Shown here piece by piece: positions 22,899 through 34,699 of a stretch of DNA of 64,000 nt. How positions within the stretch are numbered: the stretch's first letter is position 1; each line of letters begins with the position of its first letter. Below the pieces are notes generated by a model. It saw only the letters and a list, made by a program, of their open reading frames with translations, was not told where the DNA came from and ran no database searches. A program made the translations under genes and the position numbers. Source of the stretch: Dryococelus australis (Eukaryota; Arthropoda; Insecta; Phasmatodea; Phasmatidae); assembly GCA_029891345.1 (NCBI GenBank), contig CM056994.1, positions 140,080,457 through 140,144,456 of the forward strand, written 5' to 3'.

Positions 22899-25508
22899 TT
22901 ATGAATTAAAATACAATTCAGCATGACCATGAATATGCATGTCACCAGTCGTACCAACCAGCTTGCGATACAACCAAATCTGATCACCAAGTTCAAACTT
23001 AAGTTTCTTACGCGAAAACATGGAAGCGTTACCAAATAACGGAGCCACCCACGCCTTCTGCTCAAAGTTCAACACGCGATAAACAGCGTCGAGGTTGGCT
23101 CCATATTTGAAATAGTGCTTGAGTGTTTCTCCGTGAACAATGTAATTCTTACACGGCGCGAGAGTTAAAAGCAATTTCTCAGTCGAGCCGTTCGGAGGTA
23201 TGCCAGACACTAGGGCAAGAGGCAGATCTGATAGCGCATCGTTGTATTCGACTGGGAACGACTAAACCACTTCCGCGAAAAAGCAGGTGTCTCCATCATA
23301 CACCATGTTCCCGAAATCCCATGACGAAAACATGTCTGGCCCAACCCACTCAAAGCTGTCAATTGGAAGTTTGCATGTCAGTGTGTGACTGTACAGGATG
23401 TTTACATCGAAATAGCAAATATATTTCTCAGCCACACTGGGATCATACTCTTCGCCAGTGTAAATAGGATTGGGTTCTGCGTGCCCGTTGGAAACCTGGG
23501 TAATACCACCCCTGACCCCATGTTCCCCGAAAAGATACATGTCAGGATCAGTCAACAGCTCTAGTCTCGCACCTATCTTTGTAAACAAAGCGTCCCATGA
23601 AAGGGACGGAGCCGTGGCATACATAACAGGGTCGAAACAGTAATGTGCAAAACATACGGTCCTGAAATTCTCGACTGCCAGCAAACACATGTCTACATGT
23701 AAATAGTGAATGGCATACTTCAGCAAGTTTATGCAGTTGAACGCATTTAATGCGGCTTTGGCATGAGTATAGTCTTCATTGCTAATGCCTTCGCCCTTTA
23801 TAACATTATGAAATGCGTCCTTTGGTGGAAGTGACGTACACATCATACTATCTAGAGATTTAACAAAGCCATAAGGAAATACTCTCTTTCTTTGTGTAAT
23901 TCCAAGTCTGGAAACAGTGAGTGGGTGATTCTCAGCTGTGCAGGTGTAAAATTACCTGCTAAAGTCTCCAGAGACGTGCTCATGAACTGAAACTAATCAA
24001 TACAGCGCAATTTCATGACTCGCGTACATCCTTTCAAGTCAGTTCCATTACGAATGTGCTTGGTGATGGATTTATATTTTTCTAGGGTGAAAGATCGCCC
24101 GGGTTTTCGATTACTACGGTTCAGTTTGGTGGTGTAATGTATCGTGGTGCCAAAGGATTTCTAAGAAATTGGGCATCGTAATTCTGCATATTATGAAATA
24201 CAGCCACAGATTTTTCTTAGGTAGTCTGTAATTAAAACTGCATTTACTATATGCGAGACCTCTTATTTAGCCCATTAGATGGTCATGGTCAGCCACAGAA
24301 CCTGTACCAAGCTCATTCATACAAGTTTGACAACTTTTTTGAGCCGCCAACCTAGCTTCATCAGCTGGGGTTTTTGGCTTCATCGGAAGAGTCACACTTC
24401 ATATTCCTGCAACCCACTTTGTTAATTCAAATCAATTTATACACCAATCGGTACGTACAATCCTCACCCACAAACTCAAAATAATTAGATGAAACTGGAC
24501 TGTACAAACAGACCAACAAAATGCTACAAACATATGGCTCATGTTGGTTCATGGTGGTTGTGTTACTTCTATCATTATTGGGCAGGCGAGTGGAAAGGGC
24601 TTCAAATAACATTCCATATCACAATAAGCGACCAGACTCCCATGTTGCTGTTTGCTATAGTCTTTAAATTCCAAGCACCTGTCATTGCCAGCGGGGAAAG
24701 CACTGTGAACATCATTGTGTTGCTGACAGAGAACCATGTGGTTTGCGAGTTTCTCCTCACTGACAAAGTATTGGAGAGAACGATCGCAAATATCGTCTTT
24801 GTGTTCATGTTTACTCAGTTGATTGTGAAGCAGCTGTGATAAACTTTTGATCATAACAAAGTGTAGGTGAGTGGTTTTGCCACTGGCACAAATTACCAAC
24901 ATATTTATATGGCGAGCACGTCGTACAGAAGCAAAATATATTAGCACGACTAGAACTTCCTGGGCATTAATGACACTAATGTTACTAAGTACCACAGGAC
25001 TCGACAATCCTTCAGTATCCAAAAACTGATGAGGTTTTGGATATGAATAGATTGCTGACATTATTTGTGATAGGAAATAAAGCCGCTACAATCGAGTAAA
25101 GGAAGCACATGTCTTCCGGACACTGCACATTTATGCACACATGTCAATTAGCAATGAACTTTGGTAGTTCAGCGTGCATGGCACCGACGGTAAATGGCCT
25201 ATATTGCGAGATATCGATGTCCACATGCAGTATAAGCTTCATTGCCCAGCCTCTGCCGCTGGCACTGAACTCACCAAGTCTTGTCATGAAGTAATGCGCT
25301 ATGCTATCGTCATAAATTTCGCCAACATCGGATATATGGAGAACGGGAAGAGCTTTAGAGCCAAAATGGAAAACCCCCATAGTGTTTCATCGACATTTCT
25401 TAAAAATTTACCGGCTACAGAAACTTGAATTTTGAATGGCCGGGTTGTTGCTAACGTTAAGGTCAGAAGGCGTAACCTACACCTCGTGAAAAATCTTTCA
25501 ACATTCAC
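22899..25508 (-). pseudogene. Polinton/adintovirus-type DNA polymerase B, broken
   Basis: Minus-strand fragments in several frames follow the order of the protein-primed type B DNA polymerases of Polintons/Mavericks and adintoviruses. In order: an N-terminal domain (RPFKIQVSVAGKF, ending GRGWAMKLILH; 25508-25144); a zinc-binding and first exonuclease segment with ICDRSLQYF and VAYCDMECYL (25061-24549; the last resembles ExoI); NYFEFVGEDC (near 24460); HNMQNYDAQF (near 24190, ExoII-like); LPPKDAFHN through YICYFDVNILY (23846-23262; ends at the palm motif A region); and HYFKYGANLDAVYRVLNF (near 23100). The later palm with YxDTD and the C-terminus are missing. At least five frame changes or stops make it non-functional. 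Family assignment comes from remembered similarity across many segments and is strong. Confidence 0.9.
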
Positions 25509-25554
25509 GTCAGTGTGGGTCTATCAATAGGGATCCGCGTGTCAGTAAATCTAG

Positions 25555-25758
25555 CAGCAAACGCACTATCTAAAAGGACGTATAGCAGTTCGGGCAACAA
25601 AGCTTCATTGGTCGAGAACGAGCCAGAAAGCGAATTACTTTACAACCCTGAATAAACGCATCGACATTTTGGAGCAGGTGAACCAAGTGGAGCAGGCAGA
25701 GCAGGTGGAGCAGATGGATCAGGTGGATGAAGCAGAGAATGTGGAGCAAGTCGTGTAG
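25555..25758 (+). other. Open frame with Glu-Gln-Val repeats
   Basis: A 67-codon stop-free frame follows a TAG and ends at TAG 25756-25758. It has no ATG until near its end. It reads RATKLHWSRTSQKANYFTTL, then repeats VEQ/AEQ/VDQ units (VNQVEQAEQVEQMDQVDEAE) in a coiled-coil-like pattern. It lies upstream of, and divergent from, the polymerase relic, so the minus strand here may instead be the polymerase N-terminus. It could be a shifted exon, a relic or chance; function unknown. Confidence 0.3.
25670..25745 (+). repeat. GTGGAGCAG short tandem repeat
   Basis: About eight diverged copies of gtggagcag/gcagagcag/gtggatcag in a row, which create the Glu-Gln-Val repeats of the overlapping frame. 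Confidence 0.8.
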
Positions 25759-25759
25759 A

Positions 25760-27429
25760 TTGAGGTACTAACTGCAGTGCTAATTGTGGTGTTGATTGCA
25801 GTGATAATCAAGGTGCTAAGTGCGGTGAGTGCATAGCCTATTGTAGTTGCATAGAACCAGTGCTACAAATTGTATAGTATCTTCAAAATATCACTCCATA
25901 TAAATTGCCTGTGCAGAATTTGCATAAAAAATTCACAGTCGAAGTTGTCATTTTGTAGGTAGTTATTTAATGTCGAAGCAAGCTGCACAGAGCTGTAAAT
26001 ACTTTACCGCAGAAACGACACAGGAGACGTATTATTGCTTCCATACTGTTCCAAGTCTAGAATGTTTCTGAAACGAAAAATGTATACTAAGAAGTTTAGG
26101 GCGAATGTCTGATCAAACAATAAGTGTAGACATCTGCAAAGCTAGGATGACAACTGACAAAAGAACCTGAAGTTACTCACCTTTTATAGTCAGCGATAGG
26201 AATTGCAAACATGTGCAATAGGAACTAATTTGATTACGTTATTTATTTTTTAACACATTGAGTCTGAATCATAGATTTGATTGTTTAATATATGTTTTTA
26301 AATACTATTATTAAGTCTGAATCTTAGAATGTGTTAAATGCGCATTTTTAAACACATTAGGTCTGTATCCTAGGATCAACATTTAAGACGTTTTATGCAT
26401 TACATAGATTTCAAATTACTAATGTTTTATTTAATCAATATCCCGCACACAAACCTTTAACATTTATGTGCAAACACATGTATAATTGATTGTTAAATGC
26501 ACGTAAGCAAAGTTTATGTAACATTTCGTGGTCCGAAATATTTATATGTGATATAGTATACTAATAGCCATGGTTTAATTACAATTCATGCATTCGGAAA
26601 GTCAGTAAAATGCAAAATTAGTTTAAGACTCTTTATTTCGTTACAATTTTGCTTACACTAGATTTTGTCATCACTAGATGTTTGAAATATCGCTTTACAT
26701 AATTTCTTCTACGTTCTCTCATTGCCAAGTCTCAAAACACACACACTTGAAGTCTGCTCATCTGTTTGATTGTAAACAGTTTTCGTTAACAGTATTCGTA
26801 CAATCTGGTTATTCAAGAAAAGGTTCATAAAAGTGCAAATAAACTTCTTCGATGGTCACTGGTAGACTTATGTTCGAACACGTATGTTATACAGGACTTT
26901 TTTCAGATCTGGACAAGATATTTTATCATTGCATCTTCCAACCTCTAACGAATATTGAATATTAAAAATAAATAAATAAAACCATCCATCGCACATCTCT
27001 ATAAAATGAAGTAATATTCCGCTAGACCAATAAGAGTAATCCACACTTCACTTCCCATGGTGAAGAAGATGTAAATATCATCTGGGCGGAAGAAAAACAT
27101 GTTTACAGTAGGAATGTTAAAGTGTCGCTATGGCTATTTCTTTCCTAGGCATGTTATAAACTTTTACTCCAGCTTGCAAAGAATTTACTAATATTCAATT
27201 CACACTTTGATTTCTGTATACACGAGCAAGTGATTTCGTGATCTTCATATTCAATTTTTAACTTGACACAACATTGTTATCTTGATAGGTGTCTTACTCT
27301 TAGATGCTGATGAAGTAGGCGTGAGATCTGGCAACGTTACACCCCATCCATTAAACACAGAGGGAAACAACACCATGTCTTGATAACCACTAACTATATG
27401 CTTACCACCATTACAAGATTCTGTCCAGC
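25760..27429. other. AT-rich noncoding DNA
   Basis: No gene recognised. TTTAACACATT-(A/G)GTCTGAAT phrases recur near 26250, 26310 and 26355, a small degenerate repeat. The 71-codon minus frame ending at 27251 runs into the MITE at 27430 and has no domain. Confidence 0.5.
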
Positions 27430-27690
27430 GAATGGTGCAATGAAAAAAATATTTTGTGGCGGCCATAAAAATATTTTGTTAGGAATTCACATCATCAATC
27501 TTGTTGTGGTGTACACAAGAAATTTGTAGCTGCCCCAAAATAAGATTTTAGTGGCCACAAATGTTTAGTGGGCACTAAAACTTATTTCGTGGCAGCTACA
27601 AAATTTTTTGTCTACACCACAAAAAATTTCGTAGGGGGAATACTAACAAAATAATTTTGTGGCCGCCACAAAAAATTTTTTTTCAGTGTG
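27430..27690. mobile_element. Short foldback MITE with CACTGAAAAA-type ends
   Basis: The left side (caatgaaaaaaatattttgtggcggcca, then ttttgttag) and the reverse complement of the right side (cactgaaaaaaaattttttgtggcggcca, then ttttgttag) match as inverted repeats reaching inward through ttgtggtgta and gtagctgcc. About 260 bp, almost all stem. No ORF. The superfamily is unclear and the target-site duplication was not settled. Confidence 0.75.
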
Positions 27691-27824
27691 TATTCAAAGT
27701 CTTGATTGCTAAGTTCGTATCTGATTTCCTTTTAGTTCCATAAGTCCTCTAGTGTACATGGTAATTTGCTGTTGGGACACAAGTACCGTATAACACAATC
27801 TTCGCAAAATATGGTTTCCTTGAG

Positions 27825-28046
27825 CTAAGGTTCTTGTTTCGAAACAAAGGTAGAGCACCAATGCTCAAAATCGTTACCTTTTTGTACTTGTAAGTCGCCT
27901 TCATACAGTTTAAAATAATGCTGTTTATAATTAACTTTCAACACCTCATAGTCAACTTCTGGGATAAAAATCTCCATCACAAATGACTTAATCTCGCGAA
28001 TCTGCTCCTCTGTTTGTATATTGCCTCCTCTCTCATCAAAAAACAT
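27825..28046 (-). CDS. Small hypothetical ORF, 73 codons
   Basis: It starts at an ATG (MFFDERGGNIQTEEQIREIK) and ends at a stop at 27825. Composition is balanced and less AT-driven than neighbouring frames. No domain, signal peptide or membrane segment is apparent. It lies on the same strand as the polymerase and zinc-finger relics on either side, so it could be a small gene of the same virus-like element, or a chance frame. I do not recognise it. Confidence 0.35.
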   Translation of the reverse strand: MFFDERGGNIQTEEQIREIKSFVMEIFIPEVDYEVLKVNYKQHYFKLYEGDLQVQKGNDFEHWCSTFVSKQEP

Positions 28047-28690
28047 TTAAACATTAGTTTTACATGACCGAAATTCATTTAACATATCTTTTTGAAAGAA
28101 AAATTTTTTGTAATCTTTTTTGCATATAAATATTTGATTTGTATTGTATTGTGTAATGTTAACATGTGATGCATTTCTGTATACGTTTTAATTGATAAAA
28201 AAATATTTGTGTACGTCTGCATGCATTATCAAAACGTTATGTTTAGTATATGATAGGTAATTAGAAACTATTTCAGAGATTTATTGACTTTTAGAGGTTT
28301 TTATTACAATAAAAGCAAGTTTACAACGTAACGGTAATTATAACACTAGTTTGTAACACTTGTTTCTAAGAAATGAATTTAACAAATACAATTATAATCA
28401 ATCCTCAATCCTCAGTTTGGATATTTGTCACATCGAATTCAGCTGACTTAAGCCGCTTGAAAAAGACGTATTACTTCAAATTGTATCATATTACTCTCAC
28501 GCAATGTTTACCTAAAATACATCTATTCATTCGAAATTACACACCTCTTATATAAATACTGCTTCGGGAAAGAAGTAGTATAAATTAAAACCTGATAAAT
28601 TTTAATATCATACTATTGTTCCATATATGAGGTCTTTATACTTCCCTGCTGTGTGTGGATATTTCTCCAATTGTGTCATTCGATGTATCA

Positions 28691-29325
28691 TCATTCTTTA
28701 AGTATAGCGATAAACGAAACCATCTCTTTCATGTCTGAGTATTCCTTTGGTTATTGAAACCTAAGCAAATATCTAACTCTATCTACAAGTTCGTTGGAAC
28801 TTCTGAAAATATGTACTCATTATTCACAGCACTTTTTGAAGGAATGTATTTGGTGGAATCATCAATGCTGTCATCGATTCCTGTTTCATCATAAATATCC
28901 AGTTAACTTTGCTTTGAAGGAGGTGTCTCATTGCCAACAGTAGTCTTCGCAGTTAGTTGGGGTATATTATGTCAAACATCCTTACATTCACATGCTAGTG
29001 TATTTTTCGTATGATCTGATTCTATGTAATGCTGATAATTTCTTGTAATTACATTAGTATCCTCTCCTTCTGTGTTATAATGTGGTGGTAACACTACAGA
29101 TCACTTCTCTGTAGGAATATTATTTTTACAGATCTTGGCATGTCTATTCAAGTTATCCGCTCGTGCAAACTGCCTATCACAGTTTTTGGAAGAAAATATC
29201 ATATGGCATGGATTCTTCAAACATTCGCTCTTATGTCGACGATCATTGTATTTGATTGTGTATATTTTATCGCGGAATATGCATTGTAATGGATTCGATT
29301 ATGATCCCGATTCCGGTTTCATTAT
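28691..29325 (-). pseudogene. C2H2-type zinc-finger gene with conserved tail, broken
   Basis: The minus strand carries finger-like sequence (NPCHMIFSSKNCDRQFAR, then ADNLNRHAKICK, near 29130-29180), an acidic middle (DETGIDDSIDDSTKYIPS, near 28870) and a C-terminal tail (NELVDRVRYLLRF, then YSDMKEMVSFIAILKE) ending at the stop at 28691. At least four in-frame stops or shifts interrupt it. The same layout of fingers, acidic stretch and (D)RL...MKE tail appears at 47.7-48.7 kb. The tail resembles a domain I associate with Polinton/adintovirus-linked arthropod proteins; that association is from memory. Confidence 0.7.
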
Positions 29326-29329
29326 TGTT

Positions 29330-30890
29330 TGAACAACTATAGATAGTAATTAAAAAAATTATATAATTGGATAGGGTGATAAATATAAGTATACTTTACA
29401 TAAAATGCTGTTCATATTCCGAATATAAGTAGTTGTAGGTGAATACTGCGTTGCAGTGTTTTGAGCTGATGATAGTATGGCATCTGAATTTCCTTTGGAG
29501 ATGGGATTTTCTTGACTGTTGTAGCTAGTTGTAAACTTTCAACGGTGATTGAAATATGCCATGTTTTAAACGTACATATGTAAAACGAACTTGTTAGGTT
29601 TTCCCAGTGAAAATGTTTCAAATACATTTTACTTGATATTAGATTCTATTGGTTAAACATTGTGGTAATTTAAATACTAATCGTACTTGCTTCAGTTAGC
29701 TATTTATATAAATGTAAATAATATGTCAGGTTTTAATGTTATGTACACAAACCATATTATGTGATATAAACGAAGAGTCGACGGATATCTTTAATGCACT
29801 CGATGTGCTATGAGAATAATAAAGTATTTTTTTACACATAATGGTTTTGGCTTACACTGCTTGCGATATAAGTAAATGTGCTAACATTTCTTACACCACT
29901 AAATTAATATTATGAAAGGGGTTATCTTAAACACACTTTAATAAAAATGGAGAAAACTGTCTTATGGCGTAACGTTGTGTTCCAAATTACTTTATTAGTA
30001 ATAGGGTTAGTATTAGTAATAAGGTTCAGAAAGGTAGTTATTGTGTAATAATAAGTATTCATGTTTGTATTTGTGTCAGTAATTGTGACTGATTTTTTAA
30101 ATGTATGTCATCTGATTAGTAATTGTGTCGTAATCAGTGTTTATGTGCAATTTCATTGATCATAATTGTCATTGAATCAGAATTTGTAATTGATTATTTT
30201 TAGATGGTAATTGGTTGTGAGTAATCGCTAATTGTGTAGTATTTGTAATACAATTCGTATTTTTAATTCTTGTTTTTAATTGTATATCGTTTGGTCAGTA
30301 ATTGAGTTGAAATTCGATTTGTATTTGTGATATATCCTTTTTAATTGGTAATTCGTGTTTTTAATATATTGATGTTAGAGTGATGCCTAGTTTCTCAGAA
30401 TATATTTCTGAGTTATTAATTGGTTTTTTATAAATTTTATTTCTTTGCTTGTAATGATACATTTCCTTGGTTCGTTTCTCAGACTAGGTTTTTGTGTATG
30501 TAATTGATTGTGTTTCAGTAGGATTTCGTTGCGCTAAATGTTAAATGCGTCGTTATTCATTCGGTAAATGTGATTGATCGTGTTTAGCTAATATTTAATT
30601 TTGGCTACTTGTTCATTTCTGAGGTATAATTTATTTTTGTTAAATTATATGGGATATTGCAATAACTTTGTGTCTGTATAGTAATTAATTTAATGTGCGT
30701 ATTTGTTTCATGTAATCGTTGTATGTCTGTTGTACTTGTGTTGTGGAATTTAGGGTAAGTCGTTTTCATGTTTCGTTAGTAAGTGTGCAATTGATTGTGT
30801 TTAATATTCTATGTGAATCGTATGAGTTGCGTGTTTGTAATTCAATCTTTATTTCACAATTATTACATTATGCAATTCCGATCTCTATAT
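29330..30890. other. T/G-rich noncoding DNA
   Basis: No gene. 30000-30650 is made of degenerate T/G-rich phrases (TAATTGTG, GTATTTGTAAT, TTTTTAATTG) that look like an old, heavily decayed simple repeat. Confidence 0.5.
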
Positions 30891-30959
30891 TTAGTCTCAG
30901 AGCTCAGTGTCGTGCTGGAGAGCGACGAAGCAACATCGCCTCTCTCGTTACACACACGC

Positions 30960-31470
30960 GTTACACCAATTAGTCGCGAGTGTTGTACCACGTCAGTCAT
31001 GACATGGACTCCAAATTGTGAAAAACTATGCTGCTCTAGAGCTCAGTCGTGGTTTGGACTCCGATGGGTGAAGACTTATGTCCCCCCCCCCCCCCCAAAT
31101 ATCAGAACCTAACCTCACTTATCCCGTATTTCACCAAACAGTGCACCTTAGGAGAAAGTAGAGGTAGCACCAGCCTATCACAGCACACCTCAAGGGAGGG
31201 GGTACAGCCAATCACAACATAGCTCAGGTACTGGGTGTGGGAGGGGGAAGGGTCAACCAATCACAACACACCTTTGGTAGGGAACTGTGCAGTGGTGGGG
31301 GAGGGAGAAGTGCCATGGGGTGTAGCGGGGGTGGAGGAGGGAGTAGTTACACCGAAACTAACCTAATTTTTGTGACACGGCACATAGACCACTCTTGCGC
31401 TTTGTATCCATAACCGGCATACCCGCACTATTCACGTGAGTTCCGGAACACTCACGTGAGTCACCTAAAA
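30960..31470 (-). repeat. LTR-like repeat, copy 2 (inverted relative to 14.2 kb)
   Basis: The minus strand matches 14180-14700 in order (see landmarks there), including cgtgagt at one end and cactcgcgactaattgg at the other. It holds a run of 15 C at 31082-31096 and three CC(A/T)ATCAC.AC words near 31171, 31209 and 31257, read as CCAAT-box-like sites about 40-48 bases apart. At its outer end cactattcacgtgag is followed by a second cactcacgtgag. No coding sequence lies beside it, so it may be a solo LTR. Confidence 0.55.
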
Positions 31471-31712
31471 AGGTATTTTTCTCGGTAATACTGTTAATTA
31501 TAATACCAAATGTTTATTTCTATGTTATTGTAAAATTGTGATCGCTTGTTTGTGACTACTTATATGTTTCCCTTCCTTACCCTTTTCCTTAATATTTTTA
31601 TAAGCTTCCCCTCTCATTCCTTCGTTTTTTTTTTCCCACCGAGACGTCCCGAGGTGATCGAATGATGCTGCTAGGATCTTCTGGTGGATGATGCGACTGT
31701 GGCAACGTTCGC

Positions 31713-31970
31713 TTGATGCGGCTGGTTCTGCAACCCCCTTGTCATAATTACCCAGCTGCTTGCTTCGCCAGGTGCTGTAATGCGCGGCTGAACTGTCGAG
31801 TTACGGTTTTTGCTCTTTTGGACTTGGACACTTTCCCGGGAGAGAAGACTGTTACCTTTTTGTTAGTTCGTAATGAGGAAGAACATAAATATTTGCACAT
31901 TAGTGTGTTTGGACATACTTCGACAGAAGTGTTGAATATTTTTCGCTTCGAATGCGATTCTCAAGTGTGA
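31713..31970 (+). other. Unrecognised open frame, 85 codons
   Basis: The frame runs to TGA 31968-31970 and includes TFPGEKTVTFLLVRNEEEHK near its middle. It has mixed codon use and no domain I recognise. It could be an exon or part of the nearby retrotransposon. It is listed because the sequence is less AT-driven than the surroundings; support is weak. Confidence 0.25.
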
Positions 31971-33111
31971 ATTACTCTGTATTTCTACTATACTTTCTTC
32001 TGGCGTTCTTATATGTACTGTACTCACCTTTCTACGTTTTGTCCTGCTTATTTGTGTTTTGGCTAAACTGAACTGAAAAAATTTGGGGTTTATGACTTTT
32101 TAGCAGGGGTTTTGTGTAATCTGAGTGCACTTAGGACTATGCTTAAGGGAGTGTGCTAAGAACTTTAACGATTGTTTGGATCATCACTCCACATTTGCAT
32201 TGCTTTGTTAGCTTTCCCTTCCTTTTTCACGCCTTCCTCTTAGATTTCCCCTCCCTTCCACTCATGCGCGACGAAGTGTATTCTGATTGGTTGTTGTAAC
32301 ATTTCAACTGGCAAGCCTTTGCATTAGCGCAAGGCTCGTCCAGTTATACTTCGCCTAGAATACTGTTAATACCTGCTCGGTATTCTGCTCCTGGTCCACC
32401 ACGTGACCCTGTTTGGATTGGCATGGCTACGCTTTCCAGCTTTGTAGCGGATATGTATGTGTTTCAGCATGGTCGAATGCCACTGCTCAAGTAAGTTCGC
32501 CGATAATTTTGATTTGAAATTGAATTGATTTTCTTGAGCTTGCAAATATACATTTTATTGTGCGCATGTAGCTGCAGTATACTAAATTATGATTGGAAGT
32601 TTGGTGTTTTACAAATTAGGTCTGTCGTTAACTTATTCAGTTTATGTGCTACCCGTAAATGTTTTGTTGTGATTTGCAAGTGAAGAAGGTTTATACTCAT
32701 TAAGTGTTTGTTTCCAGTCGCCTAAAAATTTGATGGCGCTGTCAAAAGGGATCACATCGGCTTACGCAGTATGTTTGGAAATTTTTTCTGGTAACCCACC
32801 TGTGTCGTTAAACGTTTATTCATTTCGTGCTAAGTATGTATTCTCTAATTATTTAAAACCTCATTTTTTTATATGTGATCGTCTTTGTCAAATTTTATTT
32901 TCTTTGGTATTTCAATGGCCTTCTGCGCCCCAGCGAATATTCCGAGTTTTAAGAGATTTTTAATGTCCATTGCCTCAATAATATATTAAAGAAGGTATCA
33001 AGCTTTCAATAATTGGCCAGGAAAGTGTTATTTGGGCTATTACAAAGTAAAGTATATTTTAATCATTTTAATGTTTTATCTTGTGGCTCGGCTTTCATTG
33101 GCCTATTTTGT

Positions 33112-33122
33112 TGGCGCCCAAC
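33112..33122 (+). other. Candidate retrotransposon primer-binding site
   Basis: TGGCGCCCAAC matches the start of the tRNA-Lys-primed binding site used by retroviruses and many Gypsy elements. It is followed 140 bases later by a gag-like frame, the expected order. An LTR directly upstream was not demonstrated, and 11 bases can match by chance. Confidence 0.45.
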
Positions 33123-33264
33123 TCGCTTTTTGGAGTGTTTTAGTTTAGAGTGTACTTCTGAAGATCCATGTTGTTGAGTATTGCAAAAAGTTATAAAACA
33201 GGAGCGTCCCAAATAAATGTTACGAACTTGGTTTTGTGTACAATCTTTTGCCCCACGTCACAAG

Positions 33265-34345
33265 ATGAAGCAAACATTGGGGTCAATATTCAATAAAATG
33301 GAAGCGATTCAAAAATATATGCAAACAGTTAACGGTTAACGAAAGAATACTGAATGGAATACAAACAGTTAAATGGGTAACGAAATCCTACAGAAAGAAA
33401 TACAGTCTGCTGGAACAGAACAAAGTCATAGGTTTTAGTAGTTTGGAAAGGAATAAACAAAATTATAGAAAATGGAAAAGTAAATTTAGAATACAAAAAT
33501 ATTGAACAACTGAACGAGGTCAAAGTAAAGGAACCAGTTAAATGGGTAACGAAATCCTACAGAAAGAAATACAATCTGCTAGAACAGAACAAAGTCATAG
33601 GTTTCAGTAGTTTGGAAAGGAATAAAAAAAATTATAGAAAATGGAAAATAAATTTAGAATACAAAAATATTGAACAACTGAATGAGGTTAAAGTAAAGAA
33701 ACAAGAGAAGTAAGGGAAGTGTAAAGATGAGGTAATATGCAAACATAATAGTTGTGTCATACTACAGGATCGAGGTATTTTGTATACCGATAAGAATCTT
33801 ATTTTTGAAAAGGTAATGGGAAAAAATCTTGTTAATTCTGTAATCAGGAACCAATGATATTAAGAAACGAGGGTAAAGTAATGTTGAATTAATTTGGCGG
33901 GTGGGGTGGGGGTCCAGATAAACAAATGGGACAGATATGCAAAACTAATTCGAAAAGTAAGAAATAGTGATCGGTAAATTATGAATGTATACACAAAGTG
34001 AGGGCAGTCAGTAAAAAGAAAAGAAATAAAATTATGCGACAAAGGGTTGAAGGGGGGAGGAGGGGGTCTCATATAAAACACAGAGTAAAATATTCAGAAA
34101 TAGGGTAAGGTTGCAGAAAATTATAGGGATAAAAAATTCTTTGAGACACACAAAGACTGGAAAAAGTGAAGAAAAGGAAAAGAAAAAAGGGCTGAAGTTG
34201 AGGTAGTAATGAAAAAGAAAGTTGAAAGACGGTATAGGGAAGGTGTTAAGCAAAAAAGGAAGGAAAACAGTACACGCGAGGATAAGGGTAGGAAGAGAAA
34301 GCAAAGTAATGAACAGAAACATTCCCAAATGAGGATACAAAAATA
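33265..34345 (+). pseudogene. Gag-like, purine-rich retroelement relic
   Basis: From an ATG at 33265 (MKQTLGSIFNKMEAIQKYMQ) the + strand shows a chain of protein-like frames with stops and shifts between them: VKWVTKSYRKKYNLLEQNK, then SSLERNKKNYRKWK (33540-33650), KHNSCVILQDRGILYTDK (near 33760) and a very basic end (ERRYREGVKQKRKEN) closing at TAA near 34343. Arg/Lys-rich, Cys-poor; the + strand is strongly purine-rich throughout. It follows a candidate primer-binding site, so gag of an LTR element is the best guess. A 169 bp tandem duplication (33366-33703) shifts the frame. No capsid or zinc-knuckle motif was identified. Confidence 0.4.
33366..33703 (+). repeat. 169 bp tandem duplication, two units
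   Basis: 33366-33534 and 33535-33703 are nearly identical (cagttaaatgggtaacgaa ... ttgaacaactgaa.gaggt). Since 169 is not a multiple of three, the duplication breaks the reading frame. Confidence 0.9.
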
Positions 34346-34699
34346 ATTGTATATAATTTTTTTTTGTAAGAAAATTAATGTTTTTGATTCAGAAATTTTG
34401 TAAATAAAAATATCATGTAGATAATAAGTTTATTTTAAGGAAAAAGTTTATAAAGTATTAAGGTGGGTAAGAAAGATTATATTATAAATATTTGTAACAC
34501 AATAGCAAAGAAGAAGGCGCAAAATTTTCATAGAAACATTTCATATGTAACAAAATGCAATAAAATATATACATAAAGAAGTGACATGTGGGATACTTAT
34601 TGTAAAATGAATAAAATGATTAATTTTTATTGGGCATGATTTACAATAGCCCATCGCATCCGTCCGTTATCCACCCGTCTGTCATACATTCGTCCGTCT

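Noticed and set aside
23123..23467. 114-codon plus-strand open frame with many Cys and Arg
   Set aside because: Antisense shadow of the polymerase relic.
24489..24839. 116-codon plus-strand open frame
   Set aside because: Antisense shadow of the DNA polymerase B relic, which has recognisable motifs on the minus strand.
33860..34340. Minus-strand frames rich in Phe, Pro and Leu resembling membrane proteins
   Set aside because: Complement of a purine-rich plus strand that reads as a basic gag-like relic; the hydrophobic look comes from pyrimidine-rich codons.
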